Source: Flavobacteriaceae bacterium (GTDB lineage: Bacteria; Bacteroidota; Bacteroidia; Flavobacteriales; Flavobacteriaceae). Taken from it: a DNA stretch of 39,167 nucleotides. The DNA is taken from positions 1 to 39,167 of the forward strand of contig CANBWX010000017.1 in NCBI GenBank assembly GCA_947373225.1, in the 5' to 3' direction. Each line of letters starts with the position of its first letter. Position 1 is the stretch's first letter. Both the position numbers and the translations under genes were made by a program. Below, one piece after another: positions 16,207-24,970 of this stretch. Below the pieces are notes generated by a model that worked only from the letters and a program-made list of their open reading frames with translations, did not search any database and was not told where the DNA came from.

Positions 16207-18231
16207 TTGAAAAAAGTAATCTTCTTTCTAATCCTGTTTTTTTCAAAAGAACTCCCTGCGCAAACCAAAACGGATGCTTGCACTACATTGTCCAAAATTA
16301 ATGCTTTGATTAAAGAGTCGCATTATAAACCTAAACCGATTAATGATAGTTTATCGGTTTATGTTTTTAACCATTTTCTAAAAGTTTTAGACGAAAGAAA
16401 CAATTTGTTTTTAGAATCAGAAATTAATAATCTTAAAAAACACAAATACAAATTAGACGATTATACCAACCATTTGAATTGTAGTTTTTTAAATGAATTT
16501 TATACAACTTATCAAAAAGCAGTTAGTCGCCATACTGCAATTATAGAAAGTATTAAAAAAGAAAAATTTCCTCTGAGTAGCAACGAATTAATGAAGTCAT
16601 ATAAAAACGCATTGCCTCATTTAAAAACGGAAGAAGAATTAAAAAAATACTATAAAAAAAGAATGCTTTTTGATGTTTTAAATGAAATAGCGCAAACTAG
16701 TTCTAATAAAGATTCTTTACTAACCGCGTTTTCAAGTATTTCCGAAACTTCAAAACAAAAAACATTCGACGATTACACCTGTGAAGCCACCAAAAACAAT
16801 CTTACAACAGAAGCTTTTTACGACCTTTATTTTAACGTTTATTGTTCTTATTTTGATCCTCATACCGAATTTTTTTCAACTAATGAAAAATCAAATTTCC
16901 TTTCTTCGATTAGTTCAGACAACTATACTTTAGGTCTTGGTCTTTCAATAAAAGAAACGAATAATCTTACCATTGATGAGATATTACCTGGTAGCCCAGC
17001 TTATTTTTCGGAAAAAATAGAGCTTGGAGATCAAGTAATTAAAATAAAATCGAAGGAAGAAGAATACGTAGTTAATTGCTTTAATTTTGAAAAAATAACT
17101 AAAATATTAAGTTCCAGCCAAAACAAAAGTATTGTGTTAACCCTCAAGAAAAAAAGTGGTGAAATTTACACTGTAAATCTCTACAAGCAAGTTATGAGAG
17201 ATTATCAAAATAGTGTTTATAGTTATATTCTGGAAAAAGATAATCAAAGAACGGGTTATATTAAAATCCCTAGCTTTTATTCAACTTTAGAAAACGGACA
17301 AACAAATGTAAGTGATGATGTAGCCTTAGAATTAGCCAAACTAAAAGAAGATAAAATCACGGGCTTAATTGTTGATTTAGAAAATAACGGCGGCGGCTCT
17401 ATGCAAGAAGCTGTTTTACTCTGTGGTTTGTTTATGAATGCTCCCTATTTAGCCCAAGCTGTTGTTAAATCACATAAAAAAGAAATTATTGGTAATCAGA
17501 AACCCAAAAATAGTTATACTGGCCCAATCGTTATCCTAATAAATGGTTTCTCAGCTTCGGCAAGTGAGTTTTTTGCTAATGTAATGCAAGATTATAATTT
17601 AGCTTTGATTGTAGGAACAAAATCCTTAGGGAAAGCTACAATTCAAGAAATAGTACCCTTACCAAATGAAAAAGATCAATTTCTGAAACTAACCATTGGT
17701 GAATTTTATCGAGTAACCGGAAAAACGAATCAATACAGCGGTATTACACCCGATATTGAAATTCCTAGTTTATTTGACGACCAAATTCCTAGAGAAAAAA
17801 GTTATGCTACTGCTATTAAAAATGATAAAATTGAAAACATTGTGGATACCAATAAGTTTCCAATGAATGAAAAACAAAAACAAGCTATTTTAGAATATAA
17901 ACAAAAGTCAAAAAACAATATAGAATTACAAAAAAACATCCATTTTAAGACGATTTTTAATCAATTTTTCACTTTTCATCCTGTTGCTATTCCTTTAGAA
18001 TTTAATGCTGTTTTTAATTTAAATAAATTGAATGGATTTTCGAAAGAATGGAAAGAAATTGAAACATTTAGTAAAACGCAATATTCCTTTATTGTTAACA
18101 ACACCAGTAATGATACGAAAAAGATAGAAAATAGCAATTACTTAAAATCAATAAATAGTACACAAATTAAAAATTTAAAAAACAACTTTCGTGTTTTTGA
18201 ATCCATAAAAATCATGGCAAACTTAAAATAA
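16207..18231 (+). CDS. S41 family C-terminal processing protease
   Basis: A 674-residue exported Ser/Lys protease of the Prc/CtpA type. The start is a TTG at 16207 that gives a signal peptide (MKKVIFFLILFFSKELPAQ, cleavage after AQ); the ATG just upstream is closed within four codons. An N-terminal helical region with EF-rich Prc-like sequence (to about 230) is followed by a PDZ domain (GLGLSIKETNNLTIDEILPG onward, about 240-330) and the S41 domain. Catalytic residues are S451 within NGFSASASEFFA and K476 within GTKSLGKATIQE, spaced as in E. coli Prc. GLIVDLENNGGGSMQEAVLL is the conserved strand. It probably degrades misfolded or tail-tagged periplasmic proteins. It appears monocistronic. Confidence 0.88.
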   Translation: MKKVIFFLILFFSKELPAQTKTDACTTLSKINALIKESHYKPKPINDSLSVYVFNHFLKVLDERNNLFLESEINNLKKHKYKLDDYTNHLNCSFLNEFYTTYQKAVSRHTAIIESIKKEKFPLSSNELMKSYKNALPHLKTEEELKKYYKKRMLFDVLNEIAQTSSNKDSLLTAFSSISETSKQKTFDDYTCEATKNNLTTEAFYDLYFNVYCSYFDPHTEFFSTNEKSNFLSSISSDNYTLGLGLSIKETNNLTIDEILPGSPAYFSEKIELGDQVIKIKSKEEEYVVNCFNFEKITKILSSSQNKSIVLTLKKKSGEIYTVNLYKQVMRDYQNSVYSYILEKDNQRTGYIKIPSFYSTLENGQTNVSDDVALELAKLKEDKITGLIVDLENNGGGSMQEAVLLCGLFMNAPYLAQAVVKSHKKEIIGNQKPKNSYTGPIVILINGFSASASEFFANVMQDYNLALIVGTKSLGKATIQEIVPLPNEKDQFLKLTIGEFYRVTGKTNQYSGITPDIEIPSLFDDQIPREKSYATAIKNDKIENIVDTNKFPMNEKQKQAILEYKQKSKNNIELQKNIHFKTIFNQFFTFHPVAIPLEFNAVFNLNKLNGFSKEWKEIETFSKTQYSFIVNNTSNDTKKIENSNYLKSINSTQIKNLKNNFRVFESIKIMANLK

Positions 18232-18271
18232 AACAGCAATAACAATGACAAAATTGAAATTGAAATTGAAT

Positions 18272-18302
18272 TTTGATATTGCAATTGAAAAAGTTATTTT
18301 TG
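18272..18302 (+). promoter_or_regulatory. promoter of the yebC-family gene
   Basis: TTTG at 18272-18275 and TATTTTTG at 18295-18302 match both Bacteroidota promoter elements with the ideal 19-base spacer. The start codon at 18378 lies about 70 bases downstream. Confidence 0.75.
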
Positions 18303-18377
18303 CACATTGAAATATGTTTTTGAATATCGAATGTCGATTAAAGAATTATGATTTCAGAAGTTTAAAAAAAATAAGAA

Positions 18378-19088
18378 ATGGGAAGAGCGTTCGAATTTAG
18401 AAAAGGAAGAAAAATGAAACGTTGGTCAGCAATGGCCAAAGCATTTACCAGAATTGGTAAAGATATTGTAATGGCTGTAAAAGAAGGCGGACCAAATCCT
18501 GATGCCAATTCAAGATTAAGAGCGGTTATACAAAACTCGAAGGCAGCAAATATGCCAAAAGAGAATGTAGAACGCGCCATAAAAAAAGCTACCGATAAAG
18601 ATACAGCAAACTATAAAGAAGTACTTTTTGAAGGTTATGCGCCTCATGGAATCGCAATTCTTGTTGAAACAGCGACTGACAACAATAACAGAACAGTTGC
18701 CAATGTTAGAAGTTATTTTAATAAATGTAATGGAACAATGGGAACGCAAGGTTCGGTTGAATTTATGTTTGACCACACTTGTAACTTTAGAATTCCAGCA
18801 AGCGGAATGGATCCTGAAGAATTAGAATTAGAATTAATCGATTTTGGTGCCGAAGAAGTTTTTGAAGATGAAGACGGAATCTTAATTTATGCTCCTTTTA
18901 ATAGTTTTGGTACGATCCAAAAAGAATTAGAAAACAGAAAAATAGAAATCCTATCTTCTGGTTTTGAAAGAATTCCACAAATCACGAAAAAACTAACCGA
19001 AGCTGAAATGGCTGACGTGGAGAAACTTATCGAAAAAATGGAAGAAGATGATGACGTGATGAACGTATATCATACAATGGAAGAATAA
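18378..19088 (+). CDS. YebC/PmpR family (TACO1-like) protein
   Basis: A 236-residue protein of the YebC/PmpR family. The diagnostic N-terminus is MGRAFEFRKGRKMKRWSAMA followed by FTRIGKDIVMAVKEGGPNPD and AVIQNSKAANMPKENVERAI. The middle contains YEGYAPHGIAILVE-like sequence (FEGYAPHGIAILVETATDNN) and the end is acidic (EKMEEDDDVMNVYHTMEE). Family members are annotated as DNA-binding regulators; more recent work on YebC/TACO1 links them to ribosomes and translation of proline stretches, so the exact role is open. It has its own promoter and terminator. Confidence 0.95.
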   Translation: MGRAFEFRKGRKMKRWSAMAKAFTRIGKDIVMAVKEGGPNPDANSRLRAVIQNSKAANMPKENVERAIKKATDKDTANYKEVLFEGYAPHGIAILVETATDNNNRTVANVRSYFNKCNGTMGTQGSVEFMFDHTCNFRIPASGMDPEELELELIDFGAEEVFEDEDGILIYAPFNSFGTIQKELENRKIEILSSGFERIPQITKKLTEAEMADVEKLIEKMEEDDDVMNVYHTMEE

Positions 19089-19106
19089 ATCAGAATTCAG
19101 ATATAA

Positions 19107-19137
19107 AAAACTCCAGATAGCTTTGGAGTTTTTTTTA
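19107..19137 (+). terminator. Rho-independent terminator after the yebC-family gene
   Basis: AAACTCCA pairs with TGGAGTTT across an 8-base loop, and the stem runs into a T-run ending at 19137, 19 bases after the stop codon at 19088. Confidence 0.88.
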
Positions 19138-19202
19138 TACCAAAAAATTACTGAAATTAATTCGACTGTTTTACAGACAATAAATAACTAAAACCCCTGA
19201 TT

Positions 19203-19649
19203 ATGAAAATCTTTACTCTACTATTTATTTCTCTAATTTTTTCGATAACAAATTCCAATGCTCAAAGTAAAAATACCAAAATTTCATCAAGGAATCAAGA
19301 CCATTATATCACTACAACAATAGATTATCCAATAGCTGGCACCTATCAATATGAGAATATATCAGAACCTATAGTTATATTAAATGGAGATGGAACAGGT
19401 GTTTTTCAGAGTAAAGATCTATCAAAAAGAGGAATAATTTGGGGGTTAGAATGTTCTGAAAATGGAACACTTAAATTCAAAGAAGGGTTTGATAGCGCCG
19501 TATATACTCTTTGTTATAAAATCAAAGACAATTTAATTAATTCAGAATCAAGCGATAACAACGATTGGATTTTAGTAGAATTCTCCATTCATTTCAATAC
19601 CAAGAAAATGTATATTATGGGCGAAAGGGTTAAAGATTATGTGGATTAA
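19203..19649 (+). CDS. small secreted protein of unknown function
   Basis: A 148-residue protein with a signal peptide (MKIFTLLFISLIFSITNSNAQ, cleavage after NAQ). The mature part has alternating beta-like stretches (ITTTIDYPIAGTYQYEN, PIVILNGDGTGVFQ, GIIWGLECSENGTLKFKE, WILVEFSIHFNTKKMYIMGE) and two Cys. The pattern GTYQYE...ILNGDGTGVF...W recalls small lipocalin-like or copper-resistance-like beta-barrel proteins of Bacteroidota, but I do not recognise the family. It is flanked by terminators on both sides and is therefore a single-gene unit. Confidence 0.75.
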   Translation: MKIFTLLFISLIFSITNSNAQSKNTKISSRNQDHYITTTIDYPIAGTYQYENISEPIVILNGDGTGVFQSKDLSKRGIIWGLECSENGTLKFKEGFDSAVYTLCYKIKDNLINSESSDNNDWILVEFSIHFNTKKMYIMGERVKDYVD

Positions 19650-19708
19650 TTAAACTTAAAAAAATCTAATTAAAAAATAACAAGTTACTTTTTAAAATGA
19701 TTCTATTT

Positions 19709-19757
19709 GAAAGCATAAAAAAACTCATTCTTATTGAATGAGTTTTTTTATGCTTTC
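19709..19757. terminator. bidirectional terminator, 22-base perfect stem
   Basis: The 22 bases at 19709-19730 pair perfectly with 19736-19757 around a TTATT loop. The stem contains A7/T7 tracts so that either strand ends in a U-run within the stem. It lies between the convergent genes ending at 19649 (plus) and 19765 (minus) and serves both. Confidence 0.88.
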
Positions 19758-19764
19758 AACAAAA

Positions 19765-20355
19765 TTACTTCTTCTCTCCAGCTAATTGTTTTCTGCTTTT
19801 ATAGGCTTTTAAATATTCACCTTTTGGTTTTCCATCGTCAAAAGAACTCCATTTTACGAGTGTTCTTACTCCACTTCTTGCCTCTTCATTCGTGAAATTT
19901 TCATATTCAATTCGATAAATAGCCGAATACATTTCGGCGCGACCAATACCGTGGTAGCAATGAATCAAAACCGGATAATTATCTTTATTATCCATGATTT
20001 TGAAGAATCGATCTAAATTTTCCTGTTTTGGAACTTGATCAGAACCATTATTGAAATAATTAACTCCTTTTATTTTAGCTACGGCATCTTTTTCGGCAGT
20101 AAGTTCTGCTGGTATTTCAGGATTATTTACCAAGTCAGTTGTACCGGGAAAGCGCAAATCGACAATTGATTTAATATGGTATTTTTTGACGTAACTTTCT
20201 ATTTCACTTGGCGGAATTACACCTGATTTATAGACTTTGCCTTCAGTTATTGTTTCAAAATTATGATTAATGTTCATATCGTAAACATATTTTCCAACAA
20301 ATACCAATACTATCGCAAGTATGGAAAACCCAATTATTTTTTTATTTTTTTTCAT
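19765..20355 (-). CDS. membrane-anchored PTP/dual-specificity phosphatase-like protein
   Basis: A 196-residue protein with an N-terminal membrane anchor (residues 7-22, IIGFSILAIVLVFVGK) and a periplasmic-facing catalytic domain. The Cys-phosphatase loop HCYHGIGRAE holds C133 and R139 (CX5R). VYKSGVIPP near 41 and SIVDLRFPGTTD near 64-74 match the DSP/PTP-like fold that recalls bacterial SIW14/DSP-like and phytase-like phosphatases. Substrate cannot be told from sequence. It lies 45 bases downstream of the LTA-synthase-like gene on the same strand and is probably cotranscribed, so it may act on a cell-envelope phosphate ester; this is inference. Confidence 0.8.
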   Translation of the reverse strand: MKKNKKIIGFSILAIVLVFVGKYVYDMNINHNFETITEGKVYKSGVIPPSEIESYVKKYHIKSIVDLRFPGTTDLVNNPEIPAELTAEKDAVAKIKGVNYFNNGSDQVPKQENLDRFFKIMDNKDNYPVLIHCYHGIGRAEMYSAIYRIEYENFTNEEARSGVRTLVKWSSFDDGKPKGEYLKAYKSRKQLAGEKK

Positions 20356-20399
20356 TTTTATATCATTGCGAGGAAAGAAGCTATTTCATCCTCATATTA

Positions 20400-22331
20400 T
20401 TATTTAGAATACATTTTTTGGTCCACAACTCGATTCATATAATCCTGAATAAAAGCTTTACAACGCAACTCAAGATCATCCATTTCTGGATTTCTGTTTT
20501 TTATTAGATTATTTTTCAATGCTTTATCATTTTTATCATAAAAACCAAGAGCTAGTTTACCGTCGAAAGTACAAATGTAATTTCCTCTTGCAAATTGATA
20601 AATACTTCCTGTAGAATTGATTACAAAAGGTTCGGTTGTTTTTTTGTCGAACAAGCTTCTTCCCCAACTTCTAAACGGTTTCTTATATCCAATCATGTCC
20701 AAAATCGTTGGGTAAATATCTATTTGCTGAGCAAAATCATCATCTACTCCCACATAATTACTATTCGGTTTATAAATAATAATTGGAACTGCATACCTAT
20801 TAATTGGTTTTTGATATTCATCATAATAAATTTGATTACAGTGATCGGCAACCAAAACAAAAATAGTATTCGAAAACCATGGTTGTTTTTTGGCTTCGGT
20901 GAAAAATCTTTTTAAGGCAAAATCGGTGTATTCTGCACATTTATGAATAGGAACTCCACCTTCGTGAAATCTGTTTTTATATTTTTCGGGAATAATATAA
21001 GGTTCGTGCGATGAAACGGTAAAAACGGAAGCAAAAAATGGCGTTTTCTTTTTATCCAAGGTGTTTTTCATAAATTGAAGAAAAGGTTCATCCCAAATTC
21101 CCCAAAAACCATCAAATTGAGAATCGTCATTAAACTCGGTTCTTCCATAATAATGATCGATGCCAAGGATATTTCCAAAACCTAAAAATCCCATCGAACC
21201 ATTAGCCGCTCCGTGAAAAAAGGAAGTGTCATATCCTTCTCCTTTCAATGTAGAAACAAGTGATTCTATTTTTTGTTTTGGATAAGGAGAAGACGTAAAA
21301 GCATCTTTAAACGACGGAATTCCAGCCAAAACGGATGACATTCCATGTATAGATTGACGGCCATTGGCATACGCATTGGTAAAAATCATACTGTGCTGCG
21401 ACAAGGAATCTAAAAACGGCGCATGTGTTTTATAATTTGGAATACCCGACTTTTTATTGAATGCTCCAATGTATTCACGACCATAACTTTCGAGAATAAA
21501 AACAACTACATTCGGTTTCGTTTCTGGATTATTGTGATATTGTTTTATAGGCTGAATTTTCTCTAAAATCAATTGTTCCGTAACTCCTGGATAATTTGTT
21601 TTGAGGAAACTATTGGCAAACATGGTTCTAATAATTGCAAAAGGCGTGTTAAGCACTATGTCCGAATGAACAATATTTTTTACGTGACGACTGGCATCCA
21701 AAAGGTTTATTGGTCGAGTAGATTTCTTGAAATCACCACCGCGAATACCGCCAATAGTCAATAAAATTATCAATAAAAAACCTATTGCAGAAAACCCAAA
21801 ATAAGGTATTTTTTGAGTTGGAATCGAAACTTTAACGGTAATCTTTTTGTACAAATAAATCCAAAGCATGGAGCACATGATAAACAATGCCAAAACATGC
21901 CAATAATCAATCAAAAAACTAAAGAACAAAACCTTTTTATTGGTTTCATGTTTTATCACATTGAGCGCAACAATTGTGGTTCGGGCATACGTAAACTTGT
22001 AATAAATAAAGTCAATAAAGTTCGTGGCATAAGCCAATAAGTTCGTTGCAAAATAAAGATAACGAAGATTTCTTTGATACCTAATCGTGGTGTTTTTTAA
22101 AAATGGCAAGACCGAAAAAACGATAAACAGAAGGTTTACATATAAAATAGCTGTTGTATCAAAGGCCAAACCATAATAACAAAGAGCAAGAAAATCCGAA
22201 AATGAATCTACTCGAAGCAAATCGGTATTATAAAGATAAAAAAGAATTCGGGCAATAAAATAGAAAATATAAGCCAAGGATAGTCTGTAAAACAAGACTT
22301 TATATTCATTCAGACGCAAGTTTTGCTGCAT
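20400..22331 (-). CDS. LTA-synthase-like membrane sulfatase / phosphoethanolamine- or phosphoglycerol-transferase
   Basis: A 643-residue protein with five or so N-terminal membrane helices (about 15-34, 45-78, 95-115, 134-162, 176-196) and a C-terminal alkaline-phosphatase-superfamily domain facing the periplasm. Conserved features are VVVFILESYGREYIGAFN (275-292; E281 as metal ligand), NAYANGRQSIHGMSSVLAG (319-337; S327 aligned by eye with the LtaS catalytic Thr), SFFHGAANGSMGFLGFG and the metal-binding DH in IFVLVADHCNQIYY near residue 490. The family transfers phospho-head groups to envelope polymers or lipids. Bacteroidota have no lipoteichoic acid, so the acceptor here is unknown. Confidence 0.85.
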   Translation of the reverse strand: MQQNLRLNEYKVLFYRLSLAYIFYFIARILFYLYNTDLLRVDSFSDFLALCYYGLAFDTTAILYVNLLFIVFSVLPFLKNTTIRYQRNLRYLYFATNLLAYATNFIDFIYYKFTYARTTIVALNVIKHETNKKVLFFSFLIDYWHVLALFIMCSMLWIYLYKKITVKVSIPTQKIPYFGFSAIGFLLIILLTIGGIRGGDFKKSTRPINLLDASRHVKNIVHSDIVLNTPFAIIRTMFANSFLKTNYPGVTEQLILEKIQPIKQYHNNPETKPNVVVFILESYGREYIGAFNKKSGIPNYKTHAPFLDSLSQHSMIFTNAYANGRQSIHGMSSVLAGIPSFKDAFTSSPYPKQKIESLVSTLKGEGYDTSFFHGAANGSMGFLGFGNILGIDHYYGRTEFNDDSQFDGFWGIWDEPFLQFMKNTLDKKKTPFFASVFTVSSHEPYIIPEKYKNRFHEGGVPIHKCAEYTDFALKRFFTEAKKQPWFSNTIFVLVADHCNQIYYDEYQKPINRYAVPIIIYKPNSNYVGVDDDFAQQIDIYPTILDMIGYKKPFRSWGRSLFDKKTTEPFVINSTGSIYQFARGNYICTFDGKLALGFYDKNDKALKNNLIKNRNPEMDDLELRCKAFIQDYMNRVVDQKMYSK

Positions 22332-22540
22332 TTTTGGGTCAATTAATTAAACTTTGCAAATATATTACAATTAATCAATTTTGCGTTGTTAAACTTTTGA
22401 CAAAAAACAGAATACATTTATAATTCGGAAAAACTGTTAACTGATAAAATCATCTCGTTTATGTCAAAAATATTTAAAAGCTTAAAAATTGGTCACTAAT
22501 AATTTATTACTTAATTTGCGATGAATTAATACCTTTTAAA

Positions 22541-24313
22541 ATGACCAATATCACCCGATTATTTGATTTTCCTTATTTTCAATTAGAGCATTATTCAATT
22601 CCAGATGCTTTGGTTACCAAGTATAATGGGGTTTGGGTAAAAACTTCAACCGAAGAATATATTGCTAAAGCCAATGCCGTTTCAAGAGCGTTGTTGCGAA
22701 TGGGAATTCAAAAAGACGATAAAATTGCGCTGATTTCTACCAATAATAGAACTGAATGGAATATTATGGATATAGGAGCGCTACAAACCGGAGCACAAAC
22801 TATCCCAATTTACCCAACTATTGCCGAAGCAGATTATGAATATATCCTCAACCATTCCGAATCTATCTACTGTTTTGTTTCAGATGCTGAAGTGTTGCAA
22901 AAAGTAAATTTAATAAAACAAAATCTTCCCAATCTTAAAGAAGTTTTCTCGTTTGACGAAATCGAAGGTTGCAAAAATTGGAAAGAACTACTTGTTCTTG
23001 GCGAAGACCAAAGCAATCAAGATGAAGTTGAAAATCGAAAAAGCAACGTTAAAACTGAAGATTTAGCTACCATAATTTATACTTCTGGAACAACAGGAAA
23101 ACCAAAAGGAGTTATGCTTTCGCATAAAAATATTGTCTCAAATGTGTTAGATAGCGCTGCGAGAATTCCTTTCGAAAAGGGAAAAAGTCGTGCGATGAGC
23201 TTCTTACCTATTTGCCATATTTTCGAAAGAATGATTTTGTATCTATACCAATATTATGGTGTTGCCGTTTATTTTGGAGAATCAATAGATAAAATTAGTG
23301 ATAATATCAATGAGGTAAAACCAACAGTAATGTCAGCCGTACCAAGACTTCTTGAAAAAGTGTATGACAAAATCTATGCAAAAGGTTTGAACCTTTCTGG
23401 AATAAAAAGAAAAATGTTTTTCTGGGCTGTTGATTTAGGATTGAAATACGAACCTTATGGCGCGAATGGATTGTGGTATGAATTTCAATTAAAAATAGCC
23501 AGAATACTGATCTTCAGCAAATGGAGATCAGGTTTAGGAGGCAATTTAGATTTGATGGTTTCCGGAAGTGCGGCTTTACAGCCAAGGCTTGCTAGAGTAT
23601 TCGCTGCTGCCCAAATCCCCGTAATGGAAGGATACGGATTAACCGAAACTTCACCTGTAATCTCAGTAAATGACACAAGAAATCACGGTTTCAAAGTGGG
23701 AACTGTTGGAAAAGTAATTAATAATGTTGAAATAAAAATTGCCATCGACGGAGAAATCCTATGTAAAGGACCAAATGTTATGATAGGCTACTACAAAGAC
23801 GAAGCCTTGACAAAAGAGGCAATTATAGACGGATACTTCCATACTGGCGATATTGGAGAAATTGACAGCGAAGGTTTTCTTAAAATTACGGATCGAAAGA
23901 AAGAAATGTTCAAAACTTCTGGAGGTAAATATATCTCGCCTCAATTGCTTGAAAATGCTATGAAACAATCTCGTTTTATTGAGCAAATAATGGTTATTGG
24001 CGATGGACAAAAAATGCCGGCAGCTTTTATTCAACCTAATTTTGAGTTCGTTAGAGAATGGGAAAAAATTCACGGAATAACTGTAGGTAAAACCAATGAA
24101 GAAGTAATCGCGAATCCAAAAGTGATCGAGCGCATTCAAGAAGAAGTTAATATTTTAAATGAAAAATTCGGAAATTGGGAAAAAATAAAACGTTTCGAAT
24201 TGACTCCGGATGTGTGGTCTATCGATTCTGGGCACCTTACGCCTACTCTAAAATTAAAGCGAAAAATTGTAATGGAAAAATATATTAATTTGTTCCATAA
24301 AATTTACAACTAA
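22541..24313 (+). CDS. long-chain acyl-CoA ligase (AMP-forming)
   Basis: A 590-residue adenylating enzyme of the FadD/ANL family, forming acyl-CoA from fatty acid, ATP and CoA. The P-loop TIIYTSGTTGKPKGVMLSHK is near residues 177-196, the A5 motif EGYGLTETSPVISVN near 363-377, and GYFHTGDIGEIDSEGFLKIT plus DRKKEMFKTSGGKYISP near 430-470 (hinge and C-terminal domain). The N-terminal region LFDFPYFQLEHYSIPDAL is typical of Bacteroidota long-chain ligases. It precedes the beta-oxidation operon but is separated by a terminator, so it feeds that pathway from its own transcript. Confidence 0.92.
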   Translation: MTNITRLFDFPYFQLEHYSIPDALVTKYNGVWVKTSTEEYIAKANAVSRALLRMGIQKDDKIALISTNNRTEWNIMDIGALQTGAQTIPIYPTIAEADYEYILNHSESIYCFVSDAEVLQKVNLIKQNLPNLKEVFSFDEIEGCKNWKELLVLGEDQSNQDEVENRKSNVKTEDLATIIYTSGTTGKPKGVMLSHKNIVSNVLDSAARIPFEKGKSRAMSFLPICHIFERMILYLYQYYGVAVYFGESIDKISDNINEVKPTVMSAVPRLLEKVYDKIYAKGLNLSGIKRKMFFWAVDLGLKYEPYGANGLWYEFQLKIARILIFSKWRSGLGGNLDLMVSGSAALQPRLARVFAAAQIPVMEGYGLTETSPVISVNDTRNHGFKVGTVGKVINNVEIKIAIDGEILCKGPNVMIGYYKDEALTKEAIIDGYFHTGDIGEIDSEGFLKITDRKKEMFKTSGGKYISPQLLENAMKQSRFIEQIMVIGDGQKMPAAFIQPNFEFVREWEKIHGITVGKTNEEVIANPKVIERIQEEVNILNEKFGNWEKIKRFELTPDVWSIDSGHLTPTLKLKRKIVMEKYINLFHKIYN

Positions 24314-24333
24314 TATTTTATTCCATTTATCAT

Positions 24334-24360
24334 AAAAACTCCTTAATAAGGAGTTTTTTT
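24334..24360 (+). terminator. terminator after the acyl-CoA ligase gene
   Basis: AAAAACTCCTT (24334-24344) pairs with AAGGAGTTTTT (24348-24358) across a three-base loop and runs into T's to 24360, 20 bases after the stop codon. Confidence 0.88.
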
Positions 24361-24399
24361 ATGCCAATTATCAAAATGCAAAAAATAAGTTTAATTTAT

Positions 24400-24431
24400 T
24401 ATGCGTGCATAGTATTTTTTTGTTATATTTG
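24400..24431 (+). promoter_or_regulatory. MarR promoter with candidate operator
   Basis: TATATTTG at 24424-24431 matches the -7 element TAnnTTTG. The palindrome TATGC-GT-GCATA at 24400-24411 covers the place where the -33 element would sit, so a dimeric repressor bound there could block the promoter. The start codon of the MarR gene is at 24478. Autoregulation and control of the downstream fatty-acid genes is inferred. Confidence 0.55.
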
Positions 24432-24477
24432 AAAACGATTGCGTATAACCAAAATACAAACAAAAGCCCCTATCTAT

Positions 24478-24909
24478 ATGAAAGACAAAACTATAGACTA
24501 TCTACTCCGAGCTACTTGGCAAGCTGTTGCTAGAATGTATAACGAAGAAGCCGCAAAATATGGTGCCACAATGGCAACCGGTTTTGCATTATTGAGCATG
24601 GACAAAGACAGCGGAAATCCTTCTACAGCTTTGGGACCAAAAATGGGAATGGAAGCCACTAGCTTAACCAGAACTTTAAAATCTATGGAGGAAAAAGGAT
24701 TGATTATAAAAGAAAAAAATCCTTTTGACGGACGCGGCGTTTTTATTTATCTAACCGAATTTGGAAAAGAAAAAAGAGAATTATCGAAAAATACCGTTTT
24801 AAAATTTAATGAAGCAGTAAAGCAAAATATTTCTGAGGAACAACTCCAAAATTTCATTGAAGTTTCAGAAATTATCAATGAATTAATTCAGGAGAAGAAA
24901 ATATTTTAG
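24478..24909 (+). CDS. MarR family transcriptional regulator
   Basis: A 143-residue winged-helix regulator. I start at the ATG at 24478 (MKDKTIDYLLRATWQAVARM); the frame is also open to a TTG at 24439, but that would lie only 8 bases after the -7 box. Motifs of the fold are FALLSMDKDSGNPSTALGPK (recognition region), MGMEATSLTRTLKSMEEKGL (recognition helix) and the beta-wing IKEKNPFDGRGVFIYLTEFG with the Asp-Gly-Arg pattern. It is the first gene of a run with three beta-oxidation genes (61 bases before the next), so it probably senses acyl-CoA or a fatty acid and controls them. Confidence 0.9.
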   Translation: MKDKTIDYLLRATWQAVARMYNEEAAKYGATMATGFALLSMDKDSGNPSTALGPKMGMEATSLTRTLKSMEEKGLIIKEKNPFDGRGVFIYLTEFGKEKRELSKNTVLKFNEAVKQNISEEQLQNFIEVSEIINELIQEKKIF

Positions 24910-24970
24910 AAGAAAAAAGAGAATAGAATATAGAAAATAGATTGTACTATAAAACTATAAACAGTTTAAA

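Noticed and set aside
22332..22540. Promoter for the acyl-CoA ligase gene
   Set aside because: TTAATTTG near 22515 misses the TA of TAnnTTTG and no TTTG lies at the right distance, so I did not list it as a feature.
24439..24477. Upstream TTG start for the MarR regulator
   Set aside because: It would place the start codon 8 bases after the -7 promoter box; the ATG at 24478 fits the family N-terminus.
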